Translations under genes and position numbers: made by a program
In this document: positions 1 to 5,645 of the stretch, piece after piece
Layout: each line of letters starts with the position of its first letter
Position numbering within the stretch: position 1 is the stretch's first letter
Assembly (NCBI GenBank): GCA_002779045.1
Contig: PEXO01000400.1
Coordinates: 176 to 11,493 of the forward strand
DNA: 11,318 bases
DNA from: Elusimicrobia bacterium CG08_land_8_20_14_0_20_59_10
Lineage (GTDB): Bacteria; Elusimicrobiota; Elusimicrobia; Elusimicrobiales; UBA9959
Direction: 5' to 3'
The notes under the pieces: model-generated
Seen by the model: the letters and a program-made list of their open reading frames with translations, nothing else
Database searches by the model: none
Told to the model about the DNA's origin: nothing

Positions 1-92
1 GCCATAGGCCGGGGTGGAGGGCGCTTTCCAATGCGTGCGCAGGTGCCGTAACAAAGCACTGTGTTCCTCAGACGGCCAAAGAACCTGAGTAG

Positions 93-109
93 TTATCCGC
101 GGCGGATAA
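93..109. other. Short perfect palindrome downstream of the DJ-1/PfpI gene
   Basis: TTATCCGC and GCGGATAA flank a single G, giving an 8+1+8 palindrome 12 nt past the stop codon of the minus-strand DJ-1/PfpI gene. A second small inverted repeat (AAAAG-GGAT-CTTTT) lies between it and the stop. Read on the minus strand there is no T-run after the palindrome, so it is not a convincing intrinsic terminator. It could be a weak transcript end or a protein site. In the rest of 1-120 I recognise no gene. Confidence 0.35.
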
Positions 110-120
110 AAGGGATCTTT

Positions 121-627
121 TTACTTCAGCAATTCGGACAGCGCCCGGCCGTATTCCTTTGCCGGGAGGGGGCCGCTGGCCGTGACCAGCTTCCCATCCA
201 CCTCCACTTCCGCGCCGGTATATTCCCCGCCGCCCTTTTCCACCTCGGCCGCCCCGGCCGGCCAGCAGGCGGCCTTTTTGCCGCGCAGCAGGCCCGCATG
301 CGCCAGCACCACCGGCGAGATGCAGATGGCCCCGATGAGTTTGCCCAGGGCGGCCGCGTCCCGAAAAATGGCGTGCACCTTGGGCGTGTCCAGGTGCTCA
401 AGCGCGCCGGGGCCGCCCACCAGGGTAAGGGCATCGTAATCCGCGGGGTTTATCTCGTCCACGGTCCTGTCCACCGTGGCCGTGGCGCGGAACTTGCCGC
501 GCGCCAGGCCTTTTGCCGTGGAGACCGTATCCACCTTGTGGCCGGCGGCCTCCAGTATCTTTTTAGGCTCGGTATATTCCTCGTCCCTGAAACCCTGGAA
601 AGCAATGAACATCGCTATTTTTTTCAT
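121..627 (-). CDS. DJ-1/PfpI family protein (class I glutamine amidotransferase-like fold)
   Basis: This 168-residue protein covers a whole single-domain DJ-1/PfpI protein. It opens with a beta strand (KKIAMFIAF), has the strand-turn LTLVGGPGA at residues 67-75, and has the nucleophile elbow GAICISP around Cys102. Glu17 (in FRDEEYTEP) matches the acidic residue that contacts the cysteine in DJ-1. The residue after the cysteine is Ile, not the His of PfpI proteases (CHGP), so peptidase activity is unlikely. Family members act as deglycase/glyoxalase-like enzymes, chaperones or stress proteins; which applies here is not visible. The ATG has a GGGGA Shine-Dalgarno about 5 nt upstream. The gene starts 39 nt after the radical SAM gene and is probably the last gene of the cluster. 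No signal peptide, so cytosolic. Family call is firm, function open. Confidence 0.9.
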   Translation of the reverse strand: MKKIAMFIAFQGFRDEEYTEPKKILEAAGHKVDTVSTAKGLARGKFRATATVDRTVDEINPADYDALTLVGGPGALEHLDTPKVHAIFRDAAALGKLIGAICISPVVLAHAGLLRGKKAACWPAGAAEVEKGGGEYTGAEVEVDGKLVTASGPLPAKEYGRALSELLK

Positions 628-666
628 ATTTTCCCCGCCCGCAACAGCCCGCAGAATACCGGAGCC

Positions 667-2070
667 TCAGGCGAAGCGCCGCAAAAAGAAGGCCCGCAGC
701 ACCAGCCGCAGCACATAAAGTTTGTCCGGTATCTTTAAAAATGCGCGCAGGAAGCGCAGCGGGTGCGCGTAATAAGCCTCGGCTTCCTCCATGGTCTTTT
801 GCAGCTCCTCGTCGGAAACCGCCGAAAGGTTGACCGAAAACCGGAAATAACTGGCATGTGCCACCTTTCCCACACCCCCGATCTGTTTAGCGGCCATCTC
901 ATAAAGGACCGTGTTCGGCCGCGGGGTGACAAAAAAGAAATTGGCCTGGTGGAACGGGACCTCCCGCGAGAACCGCAGGGTGGCCTGCAGCTCTTCCCTG
1001 GTCTCGCCGGGGAAGCCCAGCATGAAGAACCCGCCGAAGAAGATCCCCTGCTCGTTGGTAAACCTTGCCATGCGGGCGGCTTTCTCCAGGTTCAGGTGCT
1101 TGCCCATGCGCTTCTGCACGGCCGGGGAGCCGGACTCTATGGCATAGGCCAGCAAATGCAGCCCGGCCTTTTTAAGCTTCAGCAGCAGCTCCTCGTCCAT
1201 GGTATCCACGCGCAGGCCGTTGGGGAAAGAGAGCTTTATTTTTATACCGCGCCGGATTATCTCGTCGCAGATCTTTTCCGCGCGCGGCAGGTCTATATTG
1301 AAGATATCGTCTATTATCTCTATCTCGCCTATGCGGTATTTCTCCACCAGCAGTTCAATTTCCCGCATAACGCTTTCCACGCTGCGCAGCCTGGTCTTCT
1401 TTCCGAAGATGTTATGGCAGAAGATGCAGCCGTACGGGCAGCCGCGGGAAGTAAAAACGGGCATTATCCGCTGGGACGCCGGGAAAGGGTTCTGTGAATG
1501 GCGGACCCAGAGGCCGAAATATTTTTTTACGTTCACCAGGTCCCAGGCCGGGAAAGGGATGCCGTCTATGTCCTCAATAGGCGCCCGGCGCTTGTTCACT
1601 ACCACCAGGCCGTTCTCCCTGAACGCCAGTCCGTCTATAGCGGCGAATTTCAAGCTCCCGGTCTCAAGCGCCTCTATAAGCGCGCAGGCGGTCTCTTCCC
1701 CTTCGCCCAGCACCGCGAAATCTATGTCCGGGCAGAACAGGGCCTCTTCGGGGCTTGTGATGGCATAAGGGCCGCCCACTATCACCTTGCAGGCGGGAGC
1801 GGCCTTTTTGGCCAGGCTGGCTACGGCCAGCACGGCCGACGCTTCAGGGTTAAGGCCGGTTATCCCCACCACATCCGGCGCGAATTGCGTTATACGGGCG
1901 GCGATAGCTTTCTGCCCGAGATTCTCACAGCGCGCGTCCATTATTTCTATCTGCCTGCCTTCGGTCCGCCGCAGCGCGGCGGCTATATAAAGCAGGCCCA
2001 GCGGGATGCAGGCGCATACCGGCCAGGCATAATAGCCGCGGGGATTAGGCTGTATCAGCAGTATCTTCAT
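667..2070 (-). CDS. B12-binding-domain radical SAM protein
   Basis: The 467-residue protein has the two-domain layout of the B12-binding radical SAM family. Residues 1-135 form a Rossmann-like cobalamin-binding-type domain: start MKILLIQPNP, VVGITGLNP at 67-75, VIVGGPYAITSPEEA at 96-110. The expected DxHxxG motif for base-off cobalamin reads DARCENLG (45-52) and lacks the histidine. The radical SAM core follows with SRGCPYGCIFC, Cys211, Cys215 and Cys218 being the CxxxCxxC ligands of the 4Fe-4S cluster, then a TIM-barrel stretch with IIDDIFNID and GFFMLGFPGET. Such enzymes cleave SAM to a 5'-deoxyadenosyl radical for methylations or rearrangements; the substrate cannot be read from sequence. 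I chose the ATG at 2070 because the family start MKILLIQP sits there; an upstream TTG at 2124 would add 18 unrelated residues. No strong Shine-Dalgarno is visible. It lies 81 nt after the REC-REC gene. Confidence 0.92.
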   Translation of the reverse strand: MKILLIQPNPRGYYAWPVCACIPLGLLYIAAALRRTEGRQIEIMDARCENLGQKAIAARITQFAPDVVGITGLNPEASAVLAVASLAKKAAPACKVIVGGPYAITSPEEALFCPDIDFAVLGEGEETACALIEALETGSLKFAAIDGLAFRENGLVVVNKRRAPIEDIDGIPFPAWDLVNVKKYFGLWVRHSQNPFPASQRIMPVFTSRGCPYGCIFCHNIFGKKTRLRSVESVMREIELLVEKYRIGEIEIIDDIFNIDLPRAEKICDEIIRRGIKIKLSFPNGLRVDTMDEELLLKLKKAGLHLLAYAIESGSPAVQKRMGKHLNLEKAARMARFTNEQGIFFGGFFMLGFPGETREELQATLRFSREVPFHQANFFFVTPRPNTVLYEMAAKQIGGVGKVAHASYFRFSVNLSAVSDEELQKTMEEAEAYYAHPLRFLRAFLKIPDKLYVLRLVLRAFFLRRFA

Positions 2071-2151
2071 ACTTTGTCTTATGATACAATTTTCGCCGCA
2101 ACAGGGTGCAGGCCCGGTTTGCAACCGCTGTATATAAAAGTAGGGAATTTA

Positions 2152-2955
2152 CTATCTCTGCAGCAGCAGGCGCGCTTTTATTATTTCGCCCAGGGTGTCC
2201 AGGCTTACCGGCTTTGAAATATAATCGAAAGCGCCTAATTCCAGGCACTGACGGGCCAGTTCCTCGTCCTCGTTCCCGGTTATCATCATGAAGCCGGTCC
2301 CGGTCATTTCGGGCGCCAGTTCCTTAAGCACTTCGACGCCGTTCCTGCCCGGCATCTCTATATCGAGCAGGACGATATCGGGTTTGCGGGCGCGCGCAAG
2401 CGCAAGCGCCTCTACTCCATTCTCCGCCTCAATGATCTCACAGGCCAGCGCAGCCAGGCAGCGGCGCAGGACCTTGCGCAGCTCCGCGTCATCGTCGGCT
2501 ATCAGCACCAGCCCGCCGGCGGGTCCTGCCGCGGCTTCAGGCGCGGGCTTCAGCGCCGGGGCTTCCGTGACCGCGGGCGCCCCGTCTTTTTTTAAAGGAA
2601 CTCCCAAAAGCCGGTCTATCCAGGCAAGCACCGGGGAAAGCCCGTCGCCCTTGGAAAGAAAGGCGGCCGCGCCGCAGCGGAGGTAGGCGTCGGCCTCCTC
2701 GGACGCGCTGAAACCGGTAAGGATGATTATAGGCGTGGTCTTTGAGATGGCCCGTATATTATCGAAGACGCCGGAGCCGGACAGCAGCGGCAGGTCCCGG
2801 TCCAGCACCACCAGGTCCGGCGTGCAGTTCTTAAAGACCTGCACCCCGTTGGCGCCGTCGGCCGCGGTAAACACCTCGTGCCCGGCCCGCACCAGGAAAA
2901 CGGAAAGAGCGTCCCGCACTATCCCGTCGTCGTCAATGATAAGTATCTTAGCCAT
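2152..2955 (-). CDS. Double-receiver (REC-REC) response regulator without output domain
   Basis: The 267-residue protein holds two CheY-like receivers and nothing else. REC1 (residues 3-118) has the acidic cluster D8-D10, phospho-acceptor D52 in LVVLDRDLP, T80 and K102. REC2 (148-264) has D154-D156, D198 in IVLLDIEMPGRNG, T226 and K248-P249. An Ala/Pro-rich linker (121-147) joins them. In REC1 the lysine is followed by Gly, not the usual Pro of the KP motif, and the proline-glycine loop after the aspartate (DLPLLSG) is unusual, so REC1 may be a modified receiver; REC2 is canonical. Proteins like this pass phosphate between kinases and outputs or act by protein contact. The ATG lies 7 nt after the stop of the PAS gene, with no Shine-Dalgarno but a TATAAT hexamer 6 nt upstream. 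Cytosolic. The partner kinase is not visible; the hybrid kinase in the window is a possibility only. Confidence 0.92.
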   Translation of the reverse strand: MAKILIIDDDGIVRDALSVFLVRAGHEVFTAADGANGVQVFKNCTPDLVVLDRDLPLLSGSGVFDNIRAISKTTPIIILTGFSASEEADAYLRCGAAAFLSKGDGLSPVLAWIDRLLGVPLKKDGAPAVTEAPALKPAPEAAAGPAGGLVLIADDDAELRKVLRRCLAALACEIIEAENGVEALALARARKPDIVLLDIEMPGRNGVEVLKELAPEMTGTGFMMITGNEDEELARQCLELGAFDYISKPVSLDTLGEIIKARLLLQR

Positions 2956-2961
2956 AACCAG

Positions 2962-2967
2962 ATTATA
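2962..2967 (-). promoter_or_regulatory. Candidate -10 box for a leaderless REC-REC transcript
   Basis: On the minus strand a perfect TATAAT lies 6 nt before the ATG of the REC-REC gene and overlaps the stop codon of the PAS gene. No Shine-Dalgarno is present between them. Transcription from it would start at or next to the ATG. No good -35 is seen at 17-18 nt (the place is occupied by the palindrome, GTCACC/TGTCAC), so the call is tentative. Confidence 0.4.
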
Positions 2968-3454
2968 TAACTTGTCGCAAATGCGGTGACATAATACTTA
3001 TTTCGAACGAAATGAGTATTATGTCACCGCATTTGTTCATCATCTCCCTGATGTCCCGGACCGTAGCCTGCAGGAACACGTTCCCGGCGACCTCAACGCG
3101 GGTCAGCAGCACGGTGGCCGGGAATTCTCCGCCGCTGAGCCGCTTATGCGTCCATTCAAAAAAATTAGAGCCTTCGCGCATGGCCCCGGCTATCATTTCC
3201 CGGGCCTTCTCCGCGCTGAGCCGTCCGTCCGGCTGCCGCTCCGGTGAGAGGTCCCCCGGAGTACAGGCCTCGAATTCCCTGCCGGTCTTCGCTCCGAACA
3301 GGGCCAGCGCAGCGGGGTTGCCGGAGGTGAACCGCCACAAGGGCGGGGCCAGCGTCATCAGCGCGTCGCGCGAGCCGTCGAAAAGGCTGCGGTATTTCTC
3401 CTCGCTGGCCCTGATATCATCGTTCAGGAACGCTTTGCCCGTATTTTTTTTCAT
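2963..3454 (-). CDS. PAS-domain protein, probably truncated at its 3' end
   Basis: This 163-residue product contains one PAS domain (about residues 16-136: SEEKYRSLFDGSRDALM at the start, FFEWTHKRLSGGEFPATV in the middle, FLQATVRDIRE at the end). PAS domains sense small ligands, redox or light and normally feed a kinase, cyclase or other output, but here no output domain follows. Directly after the PAS end motif, residues about 140-159 are encoded by the 58-nt palindrome at 2978-3035, and the frame stops soon after. I infer that an originally longer sensor protein has lost its C-terminal part. The start at ATG 3454 is chosen because AGGGG lies upstream at good spacing; the frame is open further to 3523 but that part is Arg/Ala-rich and has no support. 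It lies between the REC-GGDEF gene and the REC-REC gene. It may still be expressed as a stand-alone PAS protein. Confidence 0.75.
   Translation of the reverse strand: MKKNTGKAFLNDDIRASEEKYRSLFDGSRDALMTLAPPLWRFTSGNPAALALFGAKTGREFEACTPGDLSPERQPDGRLSAEKAREMIAGAMREGSNFFEWTHKRLSGGEFPATVLLTRVEVAGNVFLQATVRDIREMMNKCGDIILISFEISIMSPHLRQVI
2978..3035. repeat. 58-nt near-perfect palindrome (hairpin or MITE-like element)
   Basis: Two 21-nt arms at 2978-2998 and 3015-3035 are exact reverse complements (left arm contains GCGGTGACATAATACT, right arm AGTATTATGTCACCGC). Inside them only the pair 2999/3014 (T opposite G) fails, and ATTTCG/CGAAAT continue the symmetry to a central AA. A transcript across it would fold into a hairpin of about 27 bp. 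It is AT-rich against its surroundings and encodes the odd C-terminal tail of the PAS protein. It resembles two terminal inverted repeats joined head to head. No clear target-site duplication is seen. Confidence 0.85.
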
Positions 3455-3588
3455 CACACTACCCCTGTTGCCGGCCCTGACGGAGCCTGACACCTTACCC
3501 GCGCGCGGAAGCGCGGCCCGCAAAGCTGCTGCTGCGCGGCGGCCGTTCGCCCCCCGCGGCCCCGGCTCCTTTTTTGGGGCACAAAGTC
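3455..3588 (-). other. Spacer between the REC-GGDEF and PAS genes
   Basis: This 134-nt GC-rich stretch holds several short GC hairpins (for example GCCCC...GGGGC near the REC-GGDEF stop, and CCGCGC-TTC-CGCGCG further on) but no T-run marking an intrinsic terminator. The last part supplies the AGGGG Shine-Dalgarno of the PAS gene. The PAS frame stays open back to 3523 by chance or as remnant coding sequence. I see no other gene in it. Confidence 0.4.
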
Positions 3589-4527
3589 CTACCCGCCCCG
3601 CCTGTCCTTCATATAAACGCTGCCGGAGCGGGAACTCAGGTTCTTCAGGTTCTTCTTTATTTCGCCGGCTATGTCCACTATCCTGGCATAATGGTCCAGC
3701 GGCCGTTTTTCATTGGTGACGATGGCTATGCTCAGGGTCATAAGCGGGAATTCGCAGGCGGTCCCCGTCCGGTTTTTTGAGACCACGAAGCCCCGGGCGC
3801 GGTCGCCCTCGTTGTAAAACCCGGGGGCCAGCGCGTCGAAACCGGCGGCGATGGCGCGGGCCAGCTCCTCCGCCCGGCGCGGCTCCGCCATCATTACAAA
3901 ATCGTCCCCGCCTATATGGCCCACGAACACCTCCTCCGCGGCGAAATCTCTCTGCGCGTCCGTGAGCAGGCCGGCCACGCCTTTTATGGCATTATCCCCG
4001 TTGAGATAGCCATAAGCGTCGTTATAGGCCTTGAAGTTGTCGATGTCCATGTAGAAGAACGCCAGCGGACCGCCCGCCCTGATGCGCCGTGCGGCCTCCT
4101 CCTCTATAGCGGGCCCGCCGGGCAGGAAGGTAAGGGGACTGGCGCCCAGCAGGCGGCGGCTGCGGCTGGCGGCGCCCTCCACCCGGGAAACCAGCTCCAG
4201 GGTATTGAAAGGCTTGGAAATGAAGTCGTCCGCCCCCACGCCGAATTGCGCCGCCTGTTCCTGCGGCGCGTCGTCGCCGCTCAGGATTATCACCGGTATC
4301 ATGGCCAGACGCGGGTTGCCGCGTATGCGGGCCAGCAGCTCCCGCCCCCCCAGGCGCGGCATATTGAGGTCCAGCAGTATTACGTCCGGCACCTGTACGC
4401 CGATACTTTCAAGGGCGGCCACCCCGTCCTCCGCCGTTCTCACCTGCCACTCCGTGCCTTCAAACACCCGGCTTATTATGCGGTGAAAGGTCTTGTCGTC
4501 GTCCGCTACCAGCAATGTCTTGTTCAT
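3589..4527 (-). CDS. REC-GGDEF response regulator (degenerate GGDDF signature)
   Basis: The 312-residue protein joins a receiver to a GGDEF domain. The receiver (residues 3-118) has D9-D11, phospho-acceptor D53 in ILLDLNMPRLGG, S83 and K105-P106. The GGDEF domain (about 128-305) has the entry motif SPLTFLPGG, the metal-binding segment FFYMDIDNFKAYND (D161, D163) and the signature loop GHIGGDDF with GGDDF at 206-210. GGDEF domains make cyclic di-GMP from two GTP; here the fourth signature residue is Asp, not the catalytic-type Glu, so activity may be low, altered or absent. No RxxD inhibitory site is seen five residues before the signature. The start at 4527 has AAAGGAG 5 nt upstream, while the extra in-frame codons up to 4653 overlap the preceding gene and are discarded. 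The gene begins 10 nt after the CsgG/FlgO-like gene and is almost certainly co-transcribed with it. Cytosolic. Confidence 0.92.
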   Translation of the reverse strand: MNKTLLVADDDKTFHRIISRVFEGTEWQVRTAEDGVAALESIGVQVPDVILLDLNMPRLGGRELLARIRGNPRLAMIPVIILSGDDAPQEQAAQFGVGADDFISKPFNTLELVSRVEGAASRSRRLLGASPLTFLPGGPAIEEEAARRIRAGGPLAFFYMDIDNFKAYNDAYGYLNGDNAIKGVAGLLTDAQRDFAAEEVFVGHIGGDDFVMMAEPRRAEELARAIAAGFDALAPGFYNEGDRARGFVVSKNRTGTACEFPLMTLSIAIVTNEKRPLDHYARIVDIAGEIKKNLKNLSSRSGSVYMKDRRGG

Positions 4528-4531
4528 AACG

Positions 4532-4539
4532 GCTCCTTT
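4532..4539 (-). promoter_or_regulatory. Shine-Dalgarno fixing the REC-GGDEF start
   Basis: AAAGGAGC lies 5 nt before the ATG at 4527 and overlaps the TAA stop of the upstream CsgG/FlgO-like gene, which suggests coupled translation of the two. It decides for this ATG over upstream in-frame codons. Confidence 0.75.
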
Positions 4540-5449
4540 AATTGAGCCCGCATTCGTTTGAGACTTCTTTTTCCATCGCCAGCAGGGTGAAGACAGCCGA
4601 CAGCTTCTCCGATTCCGGATGCATGAGGACCGGCGCATGGTAATAGGCCGCAAGCAATTCGTAAAATTTAGTTTTCACCCCGGGGTCCCCGATCTCGCTG
4701 CCGGGATTTCTTTTCAGGCTTTCCCTGCTGAAGCCGGGGGCCTTCATTTTTATCGCCCAGTACCGGGCCTTCGCGTCCACAAGTTCGGAGTTGAGCCTGG
4801 CCAGTATGCGCCGGCGGCCGGAACAGGACTGTTTGTCATGGTCCGCCGGGGCGTCACGGTACCGCGCGCGCGGGAGGGCGGGTCCGGAGGAATTCCATTC
4901 GGCGTTCAGGTCCGGGAACGGGACCTCCGGCAGTTCCATGCCGCCGAAACCGCTGTCGAAAGCCGAGTGCGGCAGACGCCCCGCCACGGCCTCCACCGCC
5001 AGCAGCACCCGGCCGGTCTTAAGCTCTATCAGCCGGGCCAGCACCTTGAGCTTATCCCCGTCGGGGAAGACCGTGCCGGTCACCACGGCATCAAGCGAAA
5101 GCATGTTCTTAAGGATCCCGGCCTTATCGGCCATGCCGCCGGCGGCCGAGGAAAGATGCATCTCTTTGAGCACCCTGGCCAGCAGGGAACGTTCTATCAG
5201 CGCGGTCTTTTTTGAGCCGGCCAGGTTAAGCCCTATCTTTTCGGCGGCATAGTCGCTATCGCTTTTACCGGCCCCGCCTTTAGCGGAAAATTCCAGCACG
5301 GCTATCTTCTTAAGGAGATTAACTTCGGCACATTTAATGATACGGGCGGAAAGGTTTTCATACCCGCCCGCGGCGGCGGCAGCCGGGGAGGAGACAAGCG
5401 CGCAGACCGCCGCCAGTCCCGCGATAAATTTTGTTCCCTTGTTGTTCAT
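4538..5449 (-). CDS. Secreted CsgG/FlgO-like lipoprotein-family-related envelope protein
   Basis: This 303-residue protein starts with a Sec-type signal peptide: basic start (MNNKGTKF), hydrophobic core IAGLAAVCALVSS, and likely cleavage after the alanine run near residue 27. There is no clear lipobox. Residues 47-158 look like the CsgG/FlgO alpha/beta domain: KKIAVLEF opening strand, AEKIGLNLAGSKKTALIERSL with the typical 'ER..L..VL.E' helix (86-96), LDAVVTGTVFPDGDKLKVLARLIELKTGRVL as the strand-turn-strand end. CsgG forms the curli export pore and FlgO is an outer-membrane flagellar accessory protein; many homologues are of unknown role. The C-terminal half (160-303) is unfamiliar, with basic and Pro-rich stretches. 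The Shine-Dalgarno GGGGA lies 7 nt before the ATG inside a 7-bp inverted repeat. First gene of the minus-strand cluster, followed at 10 nt by REC-GGDEF, which hints at a c-di-GMP or surface function. Confidence 0.78.
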   Translation of the reverse strand: MNNKGTKFIAGLAAVCALVSSPAAAAAGGYENLSARIIKCAEVNLLKKIAVLEFSAKGGAGKSDSDYAAEKIGLNLAGSKKTALIERSLLARVLKEMHLSSAAGGMADKAGILKNMLSLDAVVTGTVFPDGDKLKVLARLIELKTGRVLLAVEAVAGRLPHSAFDSGFGGMELPEVPFPDLNAEWNSSGPALPRARYRDAPADHDKQSCSGRRRILARLNSELVDAKARYWAIKMKAPGFSRESLKRNPGSEIGDPGVKTKFYELLAAYYHAPVLMHPESEKLSAVFTLLAMEKEVSNECGLN

Positions 5450-5456
5450 AAAAGTA

Positions 5457-5483
5457 TCCCCGGCACCTATAGCATACCGGGGA
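5457..5483 (-). promoter_or_regulatory. Inverted repeat covering the Shine-Dalgarno of the CsgG/FlgO-like gene
   Basis: TCCCCGG (5457-5463) and CCGGGGA (5477-5483) are exact reverse complements 13 nt apart. On the minus strand the gene-proximal arm CCGGGGA contains the GGGGA ribosome-binding site, so a transcript starting far enough upstream could hide the site in a hairpin. A CTATAG hexamer lies in the loop; if it were the -10, the upstream arm would not be transcribed and the repeat would be an operator instead. Confidence 0.45.
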
Positions 5484-5591
5484 ACCTTAATGAAAACTTC
5501 AGCCCGTGTTCAGATTTTGTTCAAATGTCGGGAAGGAATTAAGCAAGGCGGCATCAAGAACCGCTTACGCCGACCGCCACATTTCCGCATG

Positions 5592-5639
5592 ACACAATAA
5601 ACATTGTGTTTGTTTTATCATGATAAAGTAAAGTATAAT
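5592..5639 (+). promoter_or_regulatory. Promoter with two palindromes before the ATPase pseudogene
   Basis: TTGTTT (5610-5615) and TATAAT (5634-5639) are 18 nt apart and form a good sigma70-type promoter. The -10 ends 6 nt before the ATG at 5646 and no Shine-Dalgarno is present, which suggests a leaderless transcript. Between -35 and -10 lies the perfect 14-nt palindrome TTTATCATGATAAA (5614-5627), and upstream the inverted repeat ACACAAT-AAAC-ATTGTGT (5592-5609). Either may be an operator. The remaining intergenic DNA (5484-5591) holds no gene I recognise. Confidence 0.6.
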
Positions 5640-5645
5640 TTTTCC

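Noticed and set aside
1..60. Possible RNA gene end at the window start
   Set aside because: No cloverleaf, no CCA end and no conserved stem could be made out in this short stretch.
93..109. Palindrome TTATCCGC-G-GCGGATAA as terminator of the minus-strand cluster
   Set aside because: No T-run follows it in the minus-strand direction, and the loop is one base; kept only as a palindrome.
763..1497. Long plus-strand frame opposite the radical SAM gene
   Set aside because: Shadow of a GC-rich coding gene; no domain pattern, and the minus strand has the full radical SAM signature.
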